The notes under the pieces were generated by a model. The model saw only the letters and a list, made by a program, of their open reading frames with translations, was not told where the DNA came from and made no database searches. From positions 3,038,001-3,102,000 of the forward strand of contig JASGKH010000002.1 in the NCBI GenBank assembly GCA_047600785.1: 64,000 nt of DNA, written 5' to 3'. How positions within the stretch are numbered: the stretch's first letter is position 1; the number at the start of each line of letters is the position of its first letter. The position numbers and the translations under genes were made by a program. This document shows positions 1-8,811 of this stretch, in pieces. The DNA is from Breznakibacter sp047600785 (GTDB lineage Bacteria; Bacteroidota; Bacteroidia; Bacteroidales; Marinilabiliaceae).

Positions 1-2868
1 CACACTCTCGCGGGCCGACAGCCCTTCTTTTTGCAGGTCGTTGTAACGCGATATCAGTAACATGCCGTTTCGTGTGGCAATGCCGAACAACGAGATAAAC
101 CCGATGATGGCAGGGATGCTGATAACCCCATCCGAAAAGAGGATGGCAAATACGCCGCCGATGAGTGCCAACGGAAGGTTTAGCAAAATAACGGCTGACT
201 GTGTCACGCTGCGGAATTGGTTGAAGAGCAACAAAAAGATTACCAATATGGAAAAAACAGAGGTAATGAACAGAATACGCGATGCCGCCTGTTCGCTCTC
301 AAATTGCCCGCCGTACTCGATATGGTATCCTTCGGGGAGTGAAACCTGTGCCTCTATTTTCTCCTGGATGTCATGCACCACCCCTCGCAAGTCGCGTCCC
401 GCCACGTTGGCCGAAACCACTATTTTCCGCGCCACGTTTTCCCGGTTGATGGTGTTGGGCCCCGTGGATGAGGTTATTTTCGCCACATAACCCAACGGGA
501 TTTTTCGCCCGCCCGCATCCACGATCAGATTACGGATACGGTCGGCCGTTTCCCGGCTCTCTTCGTTTACTTTCAGCGTCAAATCGAAGGCTTTGTTGCC
601 TTCGTACACCTGCGACACCACTTCGCCTGCCAGCATTACGTTCACGATCCCGGCAAATTCAACCGGTGTCATGCCGTATTTGGCCAACATCTCGCGTTTC
701 GGTTCTATTTTTAGTTGCGGACGTTCTACCTGCTGCTCCACGTTAAGGTCTGCAATACCTTCCACGTCCTGTATGTTTGCTTTGATCTGATTGCCCAAAG
801 CAAACATTTTATTAAGGTCGGTCCCAAAAAGCTTGACGGCAATATTTGCCCGCGTACCCGATAGCATGGCGTCGATGCGGTGCGATATGGGCTGCCCTAT
901 TTCAACGTTCGCGCCGGGCAACACTTTCATCTTTTCCCGGATTTCGGCCAGCACCTCATCTTTCGACCGTTTTCCGAGAACAAACGGGGCCTCTATTTCC
1001 GACACGTTCACTCCCAGTGCATGCTCGTCCAGCTCGGCGCGTCCGGTTCTCCGGCCTACCGTTTTTATTTCGGGAACGGACAGAAGTATGTTTTCGGCAA
1101 TGCGCCCCACCTTGTCCGATTCCTCCAGCGAAATGCCCGGAAGCGTGCTGATATTGATGGTGAACGATCCTTCGTTGAACGGGGGAAGGAAACTACGCCC
1201 AAACGTAAGGAAAATAACAATGGCTATCGCAAATACGACGCCCGTACCGCCAAGTACCCAACCCCGATTGGCCAAAGCCAGATTCAAAGCTTTCCCATAA
1301 GCATCCTTCAACTTGCGTACCACATACGGTTCCTTTTCGGGCTTGTCGTCCTTCCTTGGCCGTCCCAACAAATAACTGCATAACACGGGCGTCAACGTAA
1401 GGGCCACCAAAGTAGATGCCGCCAACGCCACGATGAACGAGATTCCGAGCGGGGCCAGCATGCGCCCTTCCATGCCGGACAGGAAAAATAGAGGGACAAA
1501 ACTTGCGATGATGATCAGCGTCGAGTTAAGAATGGGCATGCGCACTTCTTTTGACGCTTCGAACACCACCGTCATCACGGTCTTTTGTTCATCTTTTGGT
1601 TTTTGCCTGTTTTCGCGCAAATGCCTGAACACGTTTTCCACGTCCACGATGGCATCGTCAACCAACGAACCGATGGCAATGGCCATACCTCCCAAGCTCA
1701 TCGTGTTAATAGTCAGCCCCATCATCCTCAACGCCAATATGGAGGCAACCAGTGACAGCGGAATGGTTACCAGCGATATCACGGTGGTGCGGATGTTCAT
1801 CAAAAAAACGAAAAGAACGATGACAACAAATATCCCGCCTTCGTAAAGCGACTTTTGGACGTTGCTGATGGAACTGTCTATGAACCGTGCCTGACGAAAA
1901 ATATCGGAGGACACCTTTACGTCCGGCGGAAGTGTTTTTTGCAGTTCAACGAGCGATCGGTCCAGTTTTTCGGTCAGCTCTATCGTACTGGTTGCGGGCT
2001 GTTTGGTGACAGTCATCAGCACGGCAGGTTTTCCCCGCTCAGAGGCAATGCCCAGTTTCGGGGCCTTGTTCCCGATTTTGACCTGTGCAATGGTTTGCAA
2101 CATTACGGGCACATCGTCCACGCGTTTAACAACCGTTTCGCCCAAGGCCAACACGTCGTTGGTCGACAGCAGGCCACGGACGATATATTCGTTGCCGTAC
2201 TCGAACAGCACACCGCCCGAAGCGTTTTGGTTCATTTCCGTCACCGCGTCCATCACCTCGTCAAGGGTAACGCCATAGTGTTTCATTTTGGCAGGATCGA
2301 GCAATATCTGGTATTCTTTGATGTCACCGCCGATGACGGTGACCTGCGCCACACCTCCGGTCGAAAGCAGGCGGGGGCGTATGCCCCAATCGGCCAGTGT
2401 GCGTAAATCCTGCAGTGACGTGGTGTCGGATGTTATCCCGATGATAATCAGCTCACCTAAAATGGACGATTGCGGCCCCAACGTGGGATTCCCGACGTTC
2501 GAGGGCAGTGCGTCTTTCACTACGGCCAATTTTTCGGACACGATCTGGCGCGCACGGTAAATATCGGTCCCCCAGTTAAATTCGACCCACACAATGGAAA
2601 ATCCCGTAGTAGACGACGAACGTACCCGGCGCACGTCGGTGGCACCGTTTACCGATGTCTCGACGGGGAAGGTCACCAAACGCTCCACTTCCTCGGGAGC
2701 CATTCCTTTGGCTTCGGTCATGATGACGACCGTCGGGGCGTTCAGGTCGGGAAACACGTCGACATCCATGTTGGTGGCGGTGTAAGTCCCCGCCAGCATC
2801 AGCAACAGCGATGCCACCAAAACAACCAGACGGTTGTTTAGCGAAAATTTTATGATCTTGTTCAGCAT
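1..2868 (-). CDS. cusA: CusA/CzcA-type heavy-metal efflux RND pump (3' end outside window)
   Basis: This is the inner-membrane proton-driven pump of a tripartite heavy-metal exporter (HME-RND family), expected to move monovalent or divalent metal ions out of the periplasm and cytoplasm. The ATG is at 2868 and the frame stays open for 956 codons to the left edge, so the C-terminus is missing; family members are about 1,030 residues, or about 1,450 when fused to a TolC-like domain. The N-terminus begins MLNKIIKFSLNNR, followed by the first membrane segment and a conserved DVDVFPDLNAP stretch. A GSLVDDAIVDVEN motif, the family's transmembrane proton-relay region, is encoded near 1650-1700. The gene starts 18 bp after the adaptor gene, so the two are one operon. 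The transported metal cannot be read from sequence alone. Confidence 0.95.
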   Translation of the reverse strand, partial: MLNKIIKFSLNNRLVVLVASLLLMLAGTYTATNMDVDVFPDLNAPTVVIMTEAKGMAPEEVERLVTFPVETSVNGATDVRRVRSSSTTGFSIVWVEFNWGTDIYRARQIVSEKLAVVKDALPSNVGNPTLGPQSSILGELIIIGITSDTTSLQDLRTLADWGIRPRLLSTGGVAQVTVIGGDIKEYQILLDPAKMKHYGVTLDEVMDAVTEMNQNASGGVLFEYGNEYIVRGLLSTNDVLALGETVVKRVDDVPVMLQTIAQVKIGNKAPKLGIASERGKPAVLMTVTKQPATSTIELTEKLDRSLVELQKTLPPDVKVSSDIFRQARFIDSSISNVQKSLYEGGIFVVIVLFVFLMNIRTTVISLVTIPLSLVASILALRMMGLTINTMSLGGMAIAIGSLVDDAIVDVENVFRHLRENRQKPKDEQKTVMTVVFEASKEVRMPILNSTLIIIASFVPLFFLSGMEGRMLAPLGISFIVALAASTLVALTLTPVLCSYLLGRPRKDDKPEKEPYVVRKLKDAYGKALNLALANRGWVLGGTGVVFAIAIVIFLTFGRSFLPPFNEGSFTINISTLPGISLEESDKVGRIAENILLSVPEIKTVGRRTGRAELDEHALGVNVSEIEAPFVLGKRSKDEVLAEIREKMKVLPGANVEIGQPISHRIDAMLSGTRANIAVKLFGTDLNKMFALGNQIKANIQDVEGIADLNVEQQVERPQLKIEPKREMLAKYGMTPVEFAGIVNVMLAGEVVSQVYEGNKAFDLTLKVNEESRETADRIRNLIVDAGGRKIPLGYVAKITSSTGPNTINRENVARKIVVSANVAGRDLRGVVHDIQEKIEAQVSLPEGYHIEYGGQFESEQAASRILFITSVFSILVIFLLLFNQFRSVTQSAVILLNLPLALIGGVFAILFSDGVISIPAIIGFISLFGIATRNGMLLISRYNDLQKEGLSARESV

Positions 2869-2886
2869 GTTGTTCCGTCTAAAAGA

Positions 2887-4164
2887 TTAATGACTGTGGC
2901 CATGACCTTCGGGCATGACGGACGCAACGGATGCCAACCTGACCTGATAGACCCCTTTGATCACCACTTCGTCGCCCGCGTCCAGCCCCGAAAGGACCTG
3001 AACCCTTTCACCGTTGTTTTGGCCAAGGGTTACCTCTTGCTTTTTGTAGCCCTCTTCATCCAATTGCAAGAACACAAAATACAATCCTTGCTCTTCGGTT
3101 ATAGCCGTGACGGGAACGGAAAGCACGTTGCTTTGCGCGCTCGAAAGCAGGTAAACGGTGATGAACGAACCGGGGATGATGTCCCCGACATTGTCGAACT
3201 CGAACGTGACGGGGATAAAAAACGACTGGCCCCCTGATGTTTTGCCGAACGACAACAACCGCCCGTTCAGATCGGAAAGTTTGTAAACCTCATCGTCGTA
3301 CGATGTTTTAAAGTTGGCGCCGTAAATGTTTTTCAGGTTCCTGAAATAATTCTCCGACACTTCGGCGCGTAGCTGCAAGCGGCGGTTTTGCGATACCGTA
3401 ACGATGGGTTGCCCCACCTCCACGTATTCCCCCTGCCTTACCAACCGGTTTTTGACATAACCGCCAATGGGCGCAACCACCCTCACCCCGCTTTCGGTCA
3501 TGTTGGCCGATTGTGCTTCGTATACCGTTTTTGCGGTTTCGTAGCGCAGACGTGTCTGTTCAAAGTCTTTGGCCGAGATTATCTGCTCCTTGACAAGGCC
3601 TTCTGCACGTTGGTACTCCTTCAATGCCGTTTCGTAAGCTATTTTGGCTTTTGCGGCAGGGTCTCCCTCCTGCAGGTTTTTGGAAGAAATGGAAACAATC
3701 GTTTCTCCGGCCCTGACGGAAGTACCTTCGGTGATGGATGCATTGACAAACGACACGATGCCATTTGATGTGGCAACGACCGTTACTTCGTCACCCTGCG
3801 CAGCCTGTATCTGCCCACTCGTTTTCGTTACCTGCTGAAAACTTCCGGGGTTAACCGTTTCGGTTGTCAGGCCAACGGCCTCGGCTTGTTTTTTTGTGAA
3901 CGAAATCTCATCGGCATGTCCGCTTTCTTTTCCCCTTCTGTGATCATGGCCGTCATCATCCGAATGACCATGGTCATCGCCATCCCCTTCAAAGTGGCCA
4001 TGGTCGTGGCCGTCTCCTTCCGGGTGATCGTGACCGTCTCCCTCCGAATGTTCATGGTCATGGTCGTGATCGTGTACCGGTTTATTCCCGTTTTGTGCTG
4101 TATTGCAACCCGTCATCAACAAGATTGCCACCATCACCAATAGGTTTACTATGTATTTTTTCAT
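2887..4164 (-). CDS. cusB: CusB/CzcB periplasmic adaptor with His-rich N-terminus
   Basis: This is the membrane-fusion subunit that links the CusA pump to an outer-membrane channel. The start at 4164 gives a lipoprotein signal (MKKYIVNLLVMVAILLMTGC, lipid Cys20) and a 425-residue product; the frame is open further upstream but that extension is not protein-like. Residues about 27-80 form a His/Asp/Glu/Gly-rich tract with many DHDH and GDGHDH units, likely a metal-binding tail. The lipoyl/barrel-sandwich halves flank a coiled-coil hairpin (about residues 165-235), and the product ends in a short His tail, EGHGHSH. It lies just upstream of cusA and downstream of the DUF6769-like and Fur-family genes. 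No outer-membrane partner is visible in the window. Confidence 0.93.
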   Translation of the reverse strand: MKKYIVNLLVMVAILLMTGCNTAQNGNKPVHDHDHDHEHSEGDGHDHPEGDGHDHGHFEGDGDDHGHSDDDGHDHRRGKESGHADEISFTKKQAEAVGLTTETVNPGSFQQVTKTSGQIQAAQGDEVTVVATSNGIVSFVNASITEGTSVRAGETIVSISSKNLQEGDPAAKAKIAYETALKEYQRAEGLVKEQIISAKDFEQTRLRYETAKTVYEAQSANMTESGVRVVAPIGGYVKNRLVRQGEYVEVGQPIVTVSQNRRLQLRAEVSENYFRNLKNIYGANFKTSYDDEVYKLSDLNGRLLSFGKTSGGQSFFIPVTFEFDNVGDIIPGSFITVYLLSSAQSNVLSVPVTAITEEQGLYFVFLQLDEEGYKKQEVTLGQNNGERVQVLSGLDAGDEVVIKGVYQVRLASVASVMPEGHGHSH

Positions 4165-4172
4165 TTTATATT

Positions 4173-4180
4173 CAAATTTA
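4173..4180 (-). promoter_or_regulatory. Candidate -7 box for cusB
   Basis: On the minus strand this reads TAAATTTG, a full match to the Bacteroidota -7 consensus TAnnTTTG. Only 8 bp separate it from the cusB ATG at 4164, which would give a leader of a few bases or none. I see no convincing -33 TTG, so a chance match in AT-rich sequence is possible. The rest of 4181-4459 holds no gene I can support. Confidence 0.35.
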
Positions 4181-4459
4181 AGATGGATTGAAAAGGAAAA
4201 TGTCCTCTTCGACCCGTTGAAATGGATAGAGTGTAACTGCTTTGGGGTTTTCGCGACGACGAAAAACCGTCTCCCGGCCCTAAAGGATAACCGACGATAA
4301 TTTGATGCCGGTTGCTCTTGCACAAGCGCCCATGACCACACCAATGCCCAGTGTTTATTGATCAAGAAACATCAAGGTTTTCATTGCTTATGGCGCAATC
4401 CGAGCTGTGCATAGAATCTTCTACACACAGTACCGACAAAACATCTTAGCAATCGGATA

Positions 4460-4897
4460 TTAAAACGCACCACAGGGGGGTGCGCGCAAGCCATGGAAAC
4501 GGCTTGACTCTGCAGGTTTATAAAATGCGATGTACTTCCCGTATTCGTATCCAAATACCACGGATACGCTTATTTCTTCAAGGGCGAACGTCTCTGCCGC
4601 CAGAAAATACAGAGGAAAGTAAATGTGGTTGAGACCACTGTCGATAAATGGCTGGTGTGCATCGCCACCCGGTCGTGGGGCGATAAATTTTGCCTCGATG
4701 AAACAATCCTGATCGTGGCTTCTATTGCCCTGACCGTCGGGATGATGCACATGCCGATGATGCGATGCGCCATGGTCCTCGCAAATCTCCTTCAACACGC
4801 AAGCGAGCTGCCCATGGTGATGGTGCGGCACAACCGTGAGCACCAACAAAAACAACATTGCTGGCACGGTAAGCGATATGGAAATGATTCGTTTCAC
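4460..4897 (-). CDS. His-rich DUF6769-like protein of a metal-efflux cluster
   Basis: This is a 145-residue protein with a GTG start and an N-terminal hydrophobic segment (about residues 4-22) followed directly by PHHHHGQ. More His pairs follow (ASHHRHVHH, residues about 44-52), and the protein ends in a RAPP motif. Small His-rich membrane-anchored proteins of this shape occur beside cusBA genes in Bacteroidota and are catalogued as DUF6769; that assignment is from memory of the family pattern. The role is not established. Metal sensing or chelation at the membrane is an inference from the His clusters and from its place between a Fur-family regulator and the efflux genes. A -7 box at 4925-4932 and a palindrome at 4943-4961 precede it. 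Confidence 0.75.
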   Translation of the reverse strand: MKRIISISLTVPAMLFLLVLTVVPHHHHGQLACVLKEICEDHGASHHRHVHHPDGQGNRSHDQDCFIEAKFIAPRPGGDAHQPFIDSGLNHIYFPLYFLAAETFALEEISVSVVFGYEYGKYIAFYKPAESSRFHGLRAPPCGAF

Positions 4898-4924
4898 CTA
4901 TCGGTCGGACTTTTATAACAGCTA

Positions 4925-4932
4925 CAAAAGTA
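4925..4932 (-). promoter_or_regulatory. -7 promoter box for the DUF6769-like gene
   Basis: On the minus strand this reads TACTTTTG, a perfect TAnnTTTG box, 27 bp upstream of the GTG start. The palindrome at 4943-4961 occupies the place of the -33 element, so a repressor bound there would exclude RNA polymerase. Confidence 0.6.
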
Positions 4933-4942
4933 ATATAAATGG

Positions 4943-4961
4943 CATGCAACTAAGTTGCATG
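4943..4961. promoter_or_regulatory. 19-bp perfect palindrome, candidate Fur-family operator
   Basis: The arms are CATGCAAC and GTTGCATG, separated by TAA, an 8-3-8 perfect inverted repeat. It covers the last codons and the TAG stop of the Fur-family gene (4950-4952) and ends 10 bp upstream of the -7 box of the next gene. Length and symmetry suit a Fur/Zur-type dimer. Recognition by the adjacent regulator is inferred from position. Confidence 0.6.
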
Positions 4962-5372
4962 TTTGCCACATTTTCCGCAATACCCTTTGATCACGAAGTT
5001 TATACTCTCCAGCTCCATGCCATCGGGCAGATCGAATTTGGGAACGTATACATTATCCAGACAAAAAGCTTGCTTGCAGTAATTGCAGTAAAAATGCACA
5101 TGCAAATCGTCTATCCCACAATCACATCCATCCTGGCAAACCGAATATTTTACAGAGCCCGACCCGTCATCAAATTTATGTATCAGTTGTTTGCCAAGAA
5201 ATAAACGGATCGTGCGCGAAATGGTCGATTTATCGATGGTATCCAATTGCGTTTCCAAATCGCCCAAACTAAAGGCCCTGCCGAAGCCGGCCATTGCGTT
5301 GTACACCAAAATACGGACGGACGTTGGCTTTACGCCCCTTCGGTCCATCGTTTTTATACTTTTCTCTGTCAT
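4950..5372 (-). CDS. Fur-family metal-responsive repressor
   Basis: This is a winged-helix metalloregulator of the Fur/Zur/PerR superfamily. The N-terminal half matches the family opening (RRGVKPTSVRILVYNAM) and the DNA-binding helix (DKSTISRTIRLFL). The C-terminal half has HVHFYCNYC and GYCGKCGKH, two CxxC pairs forming the structural zinc site. I start it at 5372 (MTEKSIK), 140 residues; an ATG at 5405 would add 11 residues but lies upstream of a -7 box, and Met at 5348 is also possible. It is the first gene of the cluster leading to the DUF6769-like gene, cusB and cusA, so it is probably their repressor. Which metal it senses cannot be told. Confidence 0.9.
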   Translation of the reverse strand: MTEKSIKTMDRRGVKPTSVRILVYNAMAGFGRAFSLGDLETQLDTIDKSTISRTIRLFLGKQLIHKFDDGSGSVKYSVCQDGCDCGIDDLHVHFYCNYCKQAFCLDNVYVPKFDLPDGMELESINFVIKGYCGKCGKHAT

Positions 5373-5377
5373 GTGTC

Positions 5378-5385
5378 CAAAATTA
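5378..5385 (-). promoter_or_regulatory. Candidate -7 box for the Fur-family gene
   Basis: On the minus strand this reads TAATTTTG, a full match to TAnnTTTG, only 5 bp before the ATG at 5372. If used, transcription would start at or next to that ATG, or translation would begin at the Met at 5348. No good -33 element is visible. Confidence 0.4.
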
Positions 5386-5634
5386 TAAACATTGGGAGTT
5401 TGCATTTGGCCTCATAATAAAAATAAAATAGTCGCAGCAAACCAACCACCGCGACATGCCTCCAACCGGCTCCCTTTTTCTTTTCTTGCATTGGGCTATT
5501 GGGGCAACGTTCTGCAAAAGCGCAAAGGAATTACCGGAAAAGAGACCCACAGACAACAAAAAGCCATCTTCCCGGTTTAAATTTAGAAAAACTTGCCAAA
5601 CAAACAGATACGACACCTCAAACGGGATAATTCT

Positions 5635-6730
5635 ATGCAACACCCCATAAGCAACAAAAACCTGGTTTGCATACTTGGCTTGTTCCTTTTTGCCCCGGGT
5701 TTCCTGGCGAACGCACAATACGGAGCCGATGGGCAAAAAAGACGGTATGTTTCCATATCCGGTCTTTGGTCGAAGGTCGAGGTGCATTCACGGCACGTCA
5801 AAAACCTTAACGCCACTTACCCAAATGGGGGTGGCAATAAATTACGGGGTCCACGACTTTTCAGAAAAAGCCATCGATACTTACGGTTGCAATATCCGCT
5901 TCGGGGGAACTTTTCAATACTGGCATTTCAACCATCGCGTGCTGGGAAGCGGTCTGGCCGGTTTGGTCTACACCGAACCATTTTTGTATACGCGTGACCG
6001 GTTTATGTCGTCAATTCGGGCCAGTGCGGGTTTGATCGGCCTCACCAAACCTTACAGCGAAGCGGCCAATCCCTCCAACCTGGCTTATAGTACCCACGTG
6101 GCATTTCCTTTATCGATCGAGCTGAACTTCTATTTTCCCCTCGCCGACCATTGGGCACTGGCCTTCTCGGCCGGGTTTAACCACTTTTCGAACGGAGGGA
6201 TCAAAAAGCCCAACTACGGACTCAATTACTCCAGCCTGGCATTGGGGATAGAATACAACTTCACACATTACGGGGTGCCTCCCCGGCTGTATAGCCAGAA
6301 CCTGCGCCTGGCACCACAGCATAAACGCCCGCAGTGCGAAGTGGCCGTATCGTTTGCCCTTTCGGGTGATGACAACGGAAACAATAAAAACCTGTACGTC
6401 CTTACGAACGCCAAATATTACCGCCAGTTAACGCGCATCAACGGTATCGGGACCGGTGTCCTGCTGGAACATAGGCTTTCCGGCGGCAATCCGGATGGAT
6501 CGCCCGGTTCATTGTCGTTGCTTTTAGGCCATCGTTTCTATCTGGGGAAATTCTCCTTCACGCAAGACATGGCACTATCGCTACTGGGGGGGTTGAACAG
6601 TGGCCATCCGTTCTTTCAGCTCTATGCCATCGATTTTGCCTTGACCGATAACCTGTTGCTGGGAACCATCCTGAAAGCCCATGGAAACATTGCCGATTAC
6701 CCGGGCATTAGGTTAGGGGTGCGTTGGTAG
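5635..6730 (+). pseudogene. PagL-like acyloxyacyl hydrolase (lipid A deacylase), frameshifted
   Basis: PagL-type enzymes are outer-membrane beta-barrels that remove an acyl chain from lipid A. The first part (from ATG 5635) encodes a signal peptide, MQHPISNKNLVCILGLFLF with cleavage near FLANAQ, then VEVHSRHVKNL. The remainder lies one base out of frame, from about 5805 to the stop at 6730, and carries the family's catalytic His-Ser motif (FNHFSNGG) and barrel strands to the end. Removing one A from the A5 run at 5800-5804 joins the halves as HVKTLTPLTQMGVAINYG, about 364 residues, the usual length. It is either a true frameshift or a sequencing indel. The next gene, lpxH, also acts in lipid A metabolism. 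Confidence 0.8.
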
Positions 6731-6750
6731 CGGATGCTTCGCCTCCGCAT

Positions 6751-6782
6751 TTTGAAGAATGGAAAAAATCATCCTATCTTTG
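6751..6782 (+). promoter_or_regulatory. Promoter for lpxH
   Basis: TTTG at 6751-6754, then a 20-bp spacer and TATCTTTG at 6775-6782, matching the Bacteroidota -33/-7 promoter. It lies inside the longest open frame for lpxH, so the upstream start of that frame is excluded. Confidence 0.7.
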
Positions 6783-6823
6783 CCGCGGATTTTTTTAATG
6801 AACAACCCTATTTACTGATTATT

Positions 6824-7582
6824 TTGGACAGCGAAAAAAGAACATATTTCGCTTCAGATGTCCATTTGGGTTCGCCGCTGATCGACGACCCATTTGCACA
6901 TGAGAAACGCTTTGTGGCATGGCTCGACTCTATTAAGCCAACCGCCGACGCCATTTATCTATTGGGCGACATTTTCGATTTCTGGTTCGAATACAAAAAG
7001 GTCGTCCCACGTGGGCACACCCGTTTGCTGGGAAAACTGTCCGAAATTACCGACAGCGGAATTCCCGTCCATTTTTTCACCGGCAACCATGATATCTGGG
7101 TGTTCGATTACCTTCCTGCCGAAATCGGCGTGGTTGTACACCGTGAACCACTCAAATTAACGTTGGGCAACAAGCGTCTGTTGCTCGCCCATGGCGACGG
7201 GCTGGGCGGGTTCGACAAAAAGTTCGCATTCCTAAAAGCCGTATTCACCAACCCTTTCGCACAATGGATATTTGCGCACATCCACCCCAACTGGGGCATT
7301 GGGATGGCCACCTTTTGGTCGAAAAAGAGCCGTGAAAAGAACCTGGTAAAGTATGGTTCGGTTTATTTGGGCGATGACAAAGAATGGCTGGTGCGCTACG
7401 CCCGGCAATGTCTGGAAAAAGAACATTTCGATTATTTTGTGTTCGGGCACAGGCACATTGACCGTGTCATCTCCCTGACCCCCGACAGTCAGCTGGTTTA
7501 TCTGGGCGACTGGATCAATAAATTCAGTTACGGTGTATGGGATGGCCATGAATTGAGACTCGAATATTATAAACATCAATAA
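6824..7582 (+). CDS. lpxH: UDP-2,3-diacylglucosamine diphosphatase
   Basis: LpxH hydrolyses UDP-2,3-diacylglucosamine to lipid X and UMP, a step of lipid A synthesis at the inner membrane. The calcineurin-like metallophosphatase motifs are visible in order: SDVHLG, LLGDIFDFWFE, TGNHD, LLAHGDG and FGHRH. The frame opens at 6734, but the promoter at 6751-6782 and the absence of an in-frame ATG point to the TTG at 6824, giving MDSEKRTYFASDVHLG and 252 residues, the normal length. An ATG at 6798 is out of frame. A KAS III-like gene follows after 24 bp, so the two probably share a transcript. Confidence 0.92.
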   Translation: MDSEKRTYFASDVHLGSPLIDDPFAHEKRFVAWLDSIKPTADAIYLLGDIFDFWFEYKKVVPRGHTRLLGKLSEITDSGIPVHFFTGNHDIWVFDYLPAEIGVVVHREPLKLTLGNKRLLLAHGDGLGGFDKKFAFLKAVFTNPFAQWIFAHIHPNWGIGMATFWSKKSREKNLVKYGSVYLGDDKEWLVRYARQCLEKEHFDYFVFGHRHIDRVISLTPDSQLVYLGDWINKFSYGVWDGHELRLEYYKHQ

Positions 7583-7606
7583 CCAATTATTAAGCATTGC
7601 AGCAAG

Positions 7607-8695
7607 ATGGAGCCTAAGGCACAAATTTATGCGGTTGCAACCGGTACGGGCTGTTATATTCCCCCGGTAGTGATGAAAAACATCGATTACGCCAAGCATG
7701 AGTTTTACCACGAAAACGGGACACGGATCGAAACTTCCGGCGAGGAAATCGTTACCAAGTTCGAACAGATTACCGATATACGCGAACGCCGGTGTGTGGC
7801 CGAGAACCAAGTAACCTCCGATATTGCAGCTTTGGCAGGAAAAGAAGCATTGGAATCGGCCGGTTTCGACCCCGAGAAACTTGATTACATTATCGTATCG
7901 CACAACCTAGGCGACATCAGGTACGGCAGCACCTATCCCGATATTTTGCCGACACTGGCATCGCGCGTCAAACAAAAACTGGGCATCCAAAACCCTCGTT
8001 GCGTGGCTTACGACATTACGTTCGGCTGCCCCGGGTGGACACAAGCCGCCATCCAGGCCAATTACTACATCAAATCGGGCGATGCCAAAGCCGTGTTGGT
8101 GATCGGTGCCGACACGTTAAGCCGCGCCATGGAGCCCCACGACCGCGATTCGATGATTTTCGCCGACGGGGCAGGGGCCGCATTGTTCGAAGCACAATGG
8201 AGCGATACCCCAGTAGGTATCCTCAGGCACGTGGCACGCACCGATACTTCGGAACACCTTGACCTGTTGAAAATGGATGAGGCCTATAAACCCGAACTTC
8301 GCGGCGGCAATCTTTACCTGAAAATGAAAGGGCGCGGCGTATACAACTACGCATTGACCTACGTGCCTTTGCTGGCCAAAGAGTGTCTTGACATAAACGG
8401 ATTGCATCTTCGTGAAATAAAAAAAATACTTATCCATCAGGCCAACGCAAAAATGGACGAAGCCATCCTTAAACGTATCTTCCGTCTGTACAACGAAAAG
8501 GAAATGGACATGAACGTAATGCCCATGACCATTGCCACCTTGGGCAACAGCAGCGTGGCCACCGTCCCTACCCTGTTCGATCTGGCGGTAAAAGGCAAAA
8601 TGGAAGGCCATTCGCTCCAAAGCGGCGACTACGTCATGATGACCTCGGTTGGTGCGGGCATGAACATCAACGCGTTCATGTATAAAATGCCGTAA
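7607..8695 (+). CDS. Beta-ketoacyl-ACP synthase III-like protein
   Basis: This is a 362-residue thiolase-fold condensing enzyme. The catalytic triad of KAS III is present: Cys in ITFGCPGW (about residue 144), His in LIHQANAKM (about 282) and Asn in ATLGNSSVATVP (about 315). It is longer than a classical FabH (about 320) and diverges at the N-terminus, so a specialised acyl primer or a lipid-branch function is possible. It lies just downstream of lpxH and ends at a terminator (8717-8737). The assignment to the family is firm, the substrate is not known. Confidence 0.88.
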   Translation: MEPKAQIYAVATGTGCYIPPVVMKNIDYAKHEFYHENGTRIETSGEEIVTKFEQITDIRERRCVAENQVTSDIAALAGKEALESAGFDPEKLDYIIVSHNLGDIRYGSTYPDILPTLASRVKQKLGIQNPRCVAYDITFGCPGWTQAAIQANYYIKSGDAKAVLVIGADTLSRAMEPHDRDSMIFADGAGAALFEAQWSDTPVGILRHVARTDTSEHLDLLKMDEAYKPELRGGNLYLKMKGRGVYNYALTYVPLLAKECLDINGLHLREIKKILIHQANAKMDEAILKRIFRLYNEKEMDMNVMPMTIATLGNSSVATVPTLFDLAVKGKMEGHSLQSGDYVMMTSVGAGMNINAFMYKMP

Positions 8696-8716
8696 AATGG
8701 AGACACCGGATACAAG

Positions 8717-8737
8717 AGGGCCGACCGGCCCTTTTTT
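8717..8737 (+). terminator. Rho-independent terminator after the KAS III-like gene
   Basis: Stem GGGCC / GGCCC (8718-8722 and 8727-8731) with loop GACC, followed by six T. Confidence 0.75.
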
Positions 8738-8811
8738 ATCCGATAGGCCACGGTTTCTTGCGGAAAACAAGCGGATTCACGAAATTTACCAAACGGAATG
8801 TTAACTCATAT

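Noticed and set aside
62..1846. Several long plus-strand frames across the cusA region
   Set aside because: They are antisense to a continuous, well-conserved minus-strand CusA reading and lack domains.
7607..8695. Naming the KAS III-like gene fabH
   Set aside because: The catalytic triad is present, but length and N-terminus differ from classical FabH, so the primer and pathway are open.
8117..8770. 217-codon minus-strand frame opposite the KAS III-like gene
   Set aside because: It is a shadow of a conserved coding sequence and has no domain.
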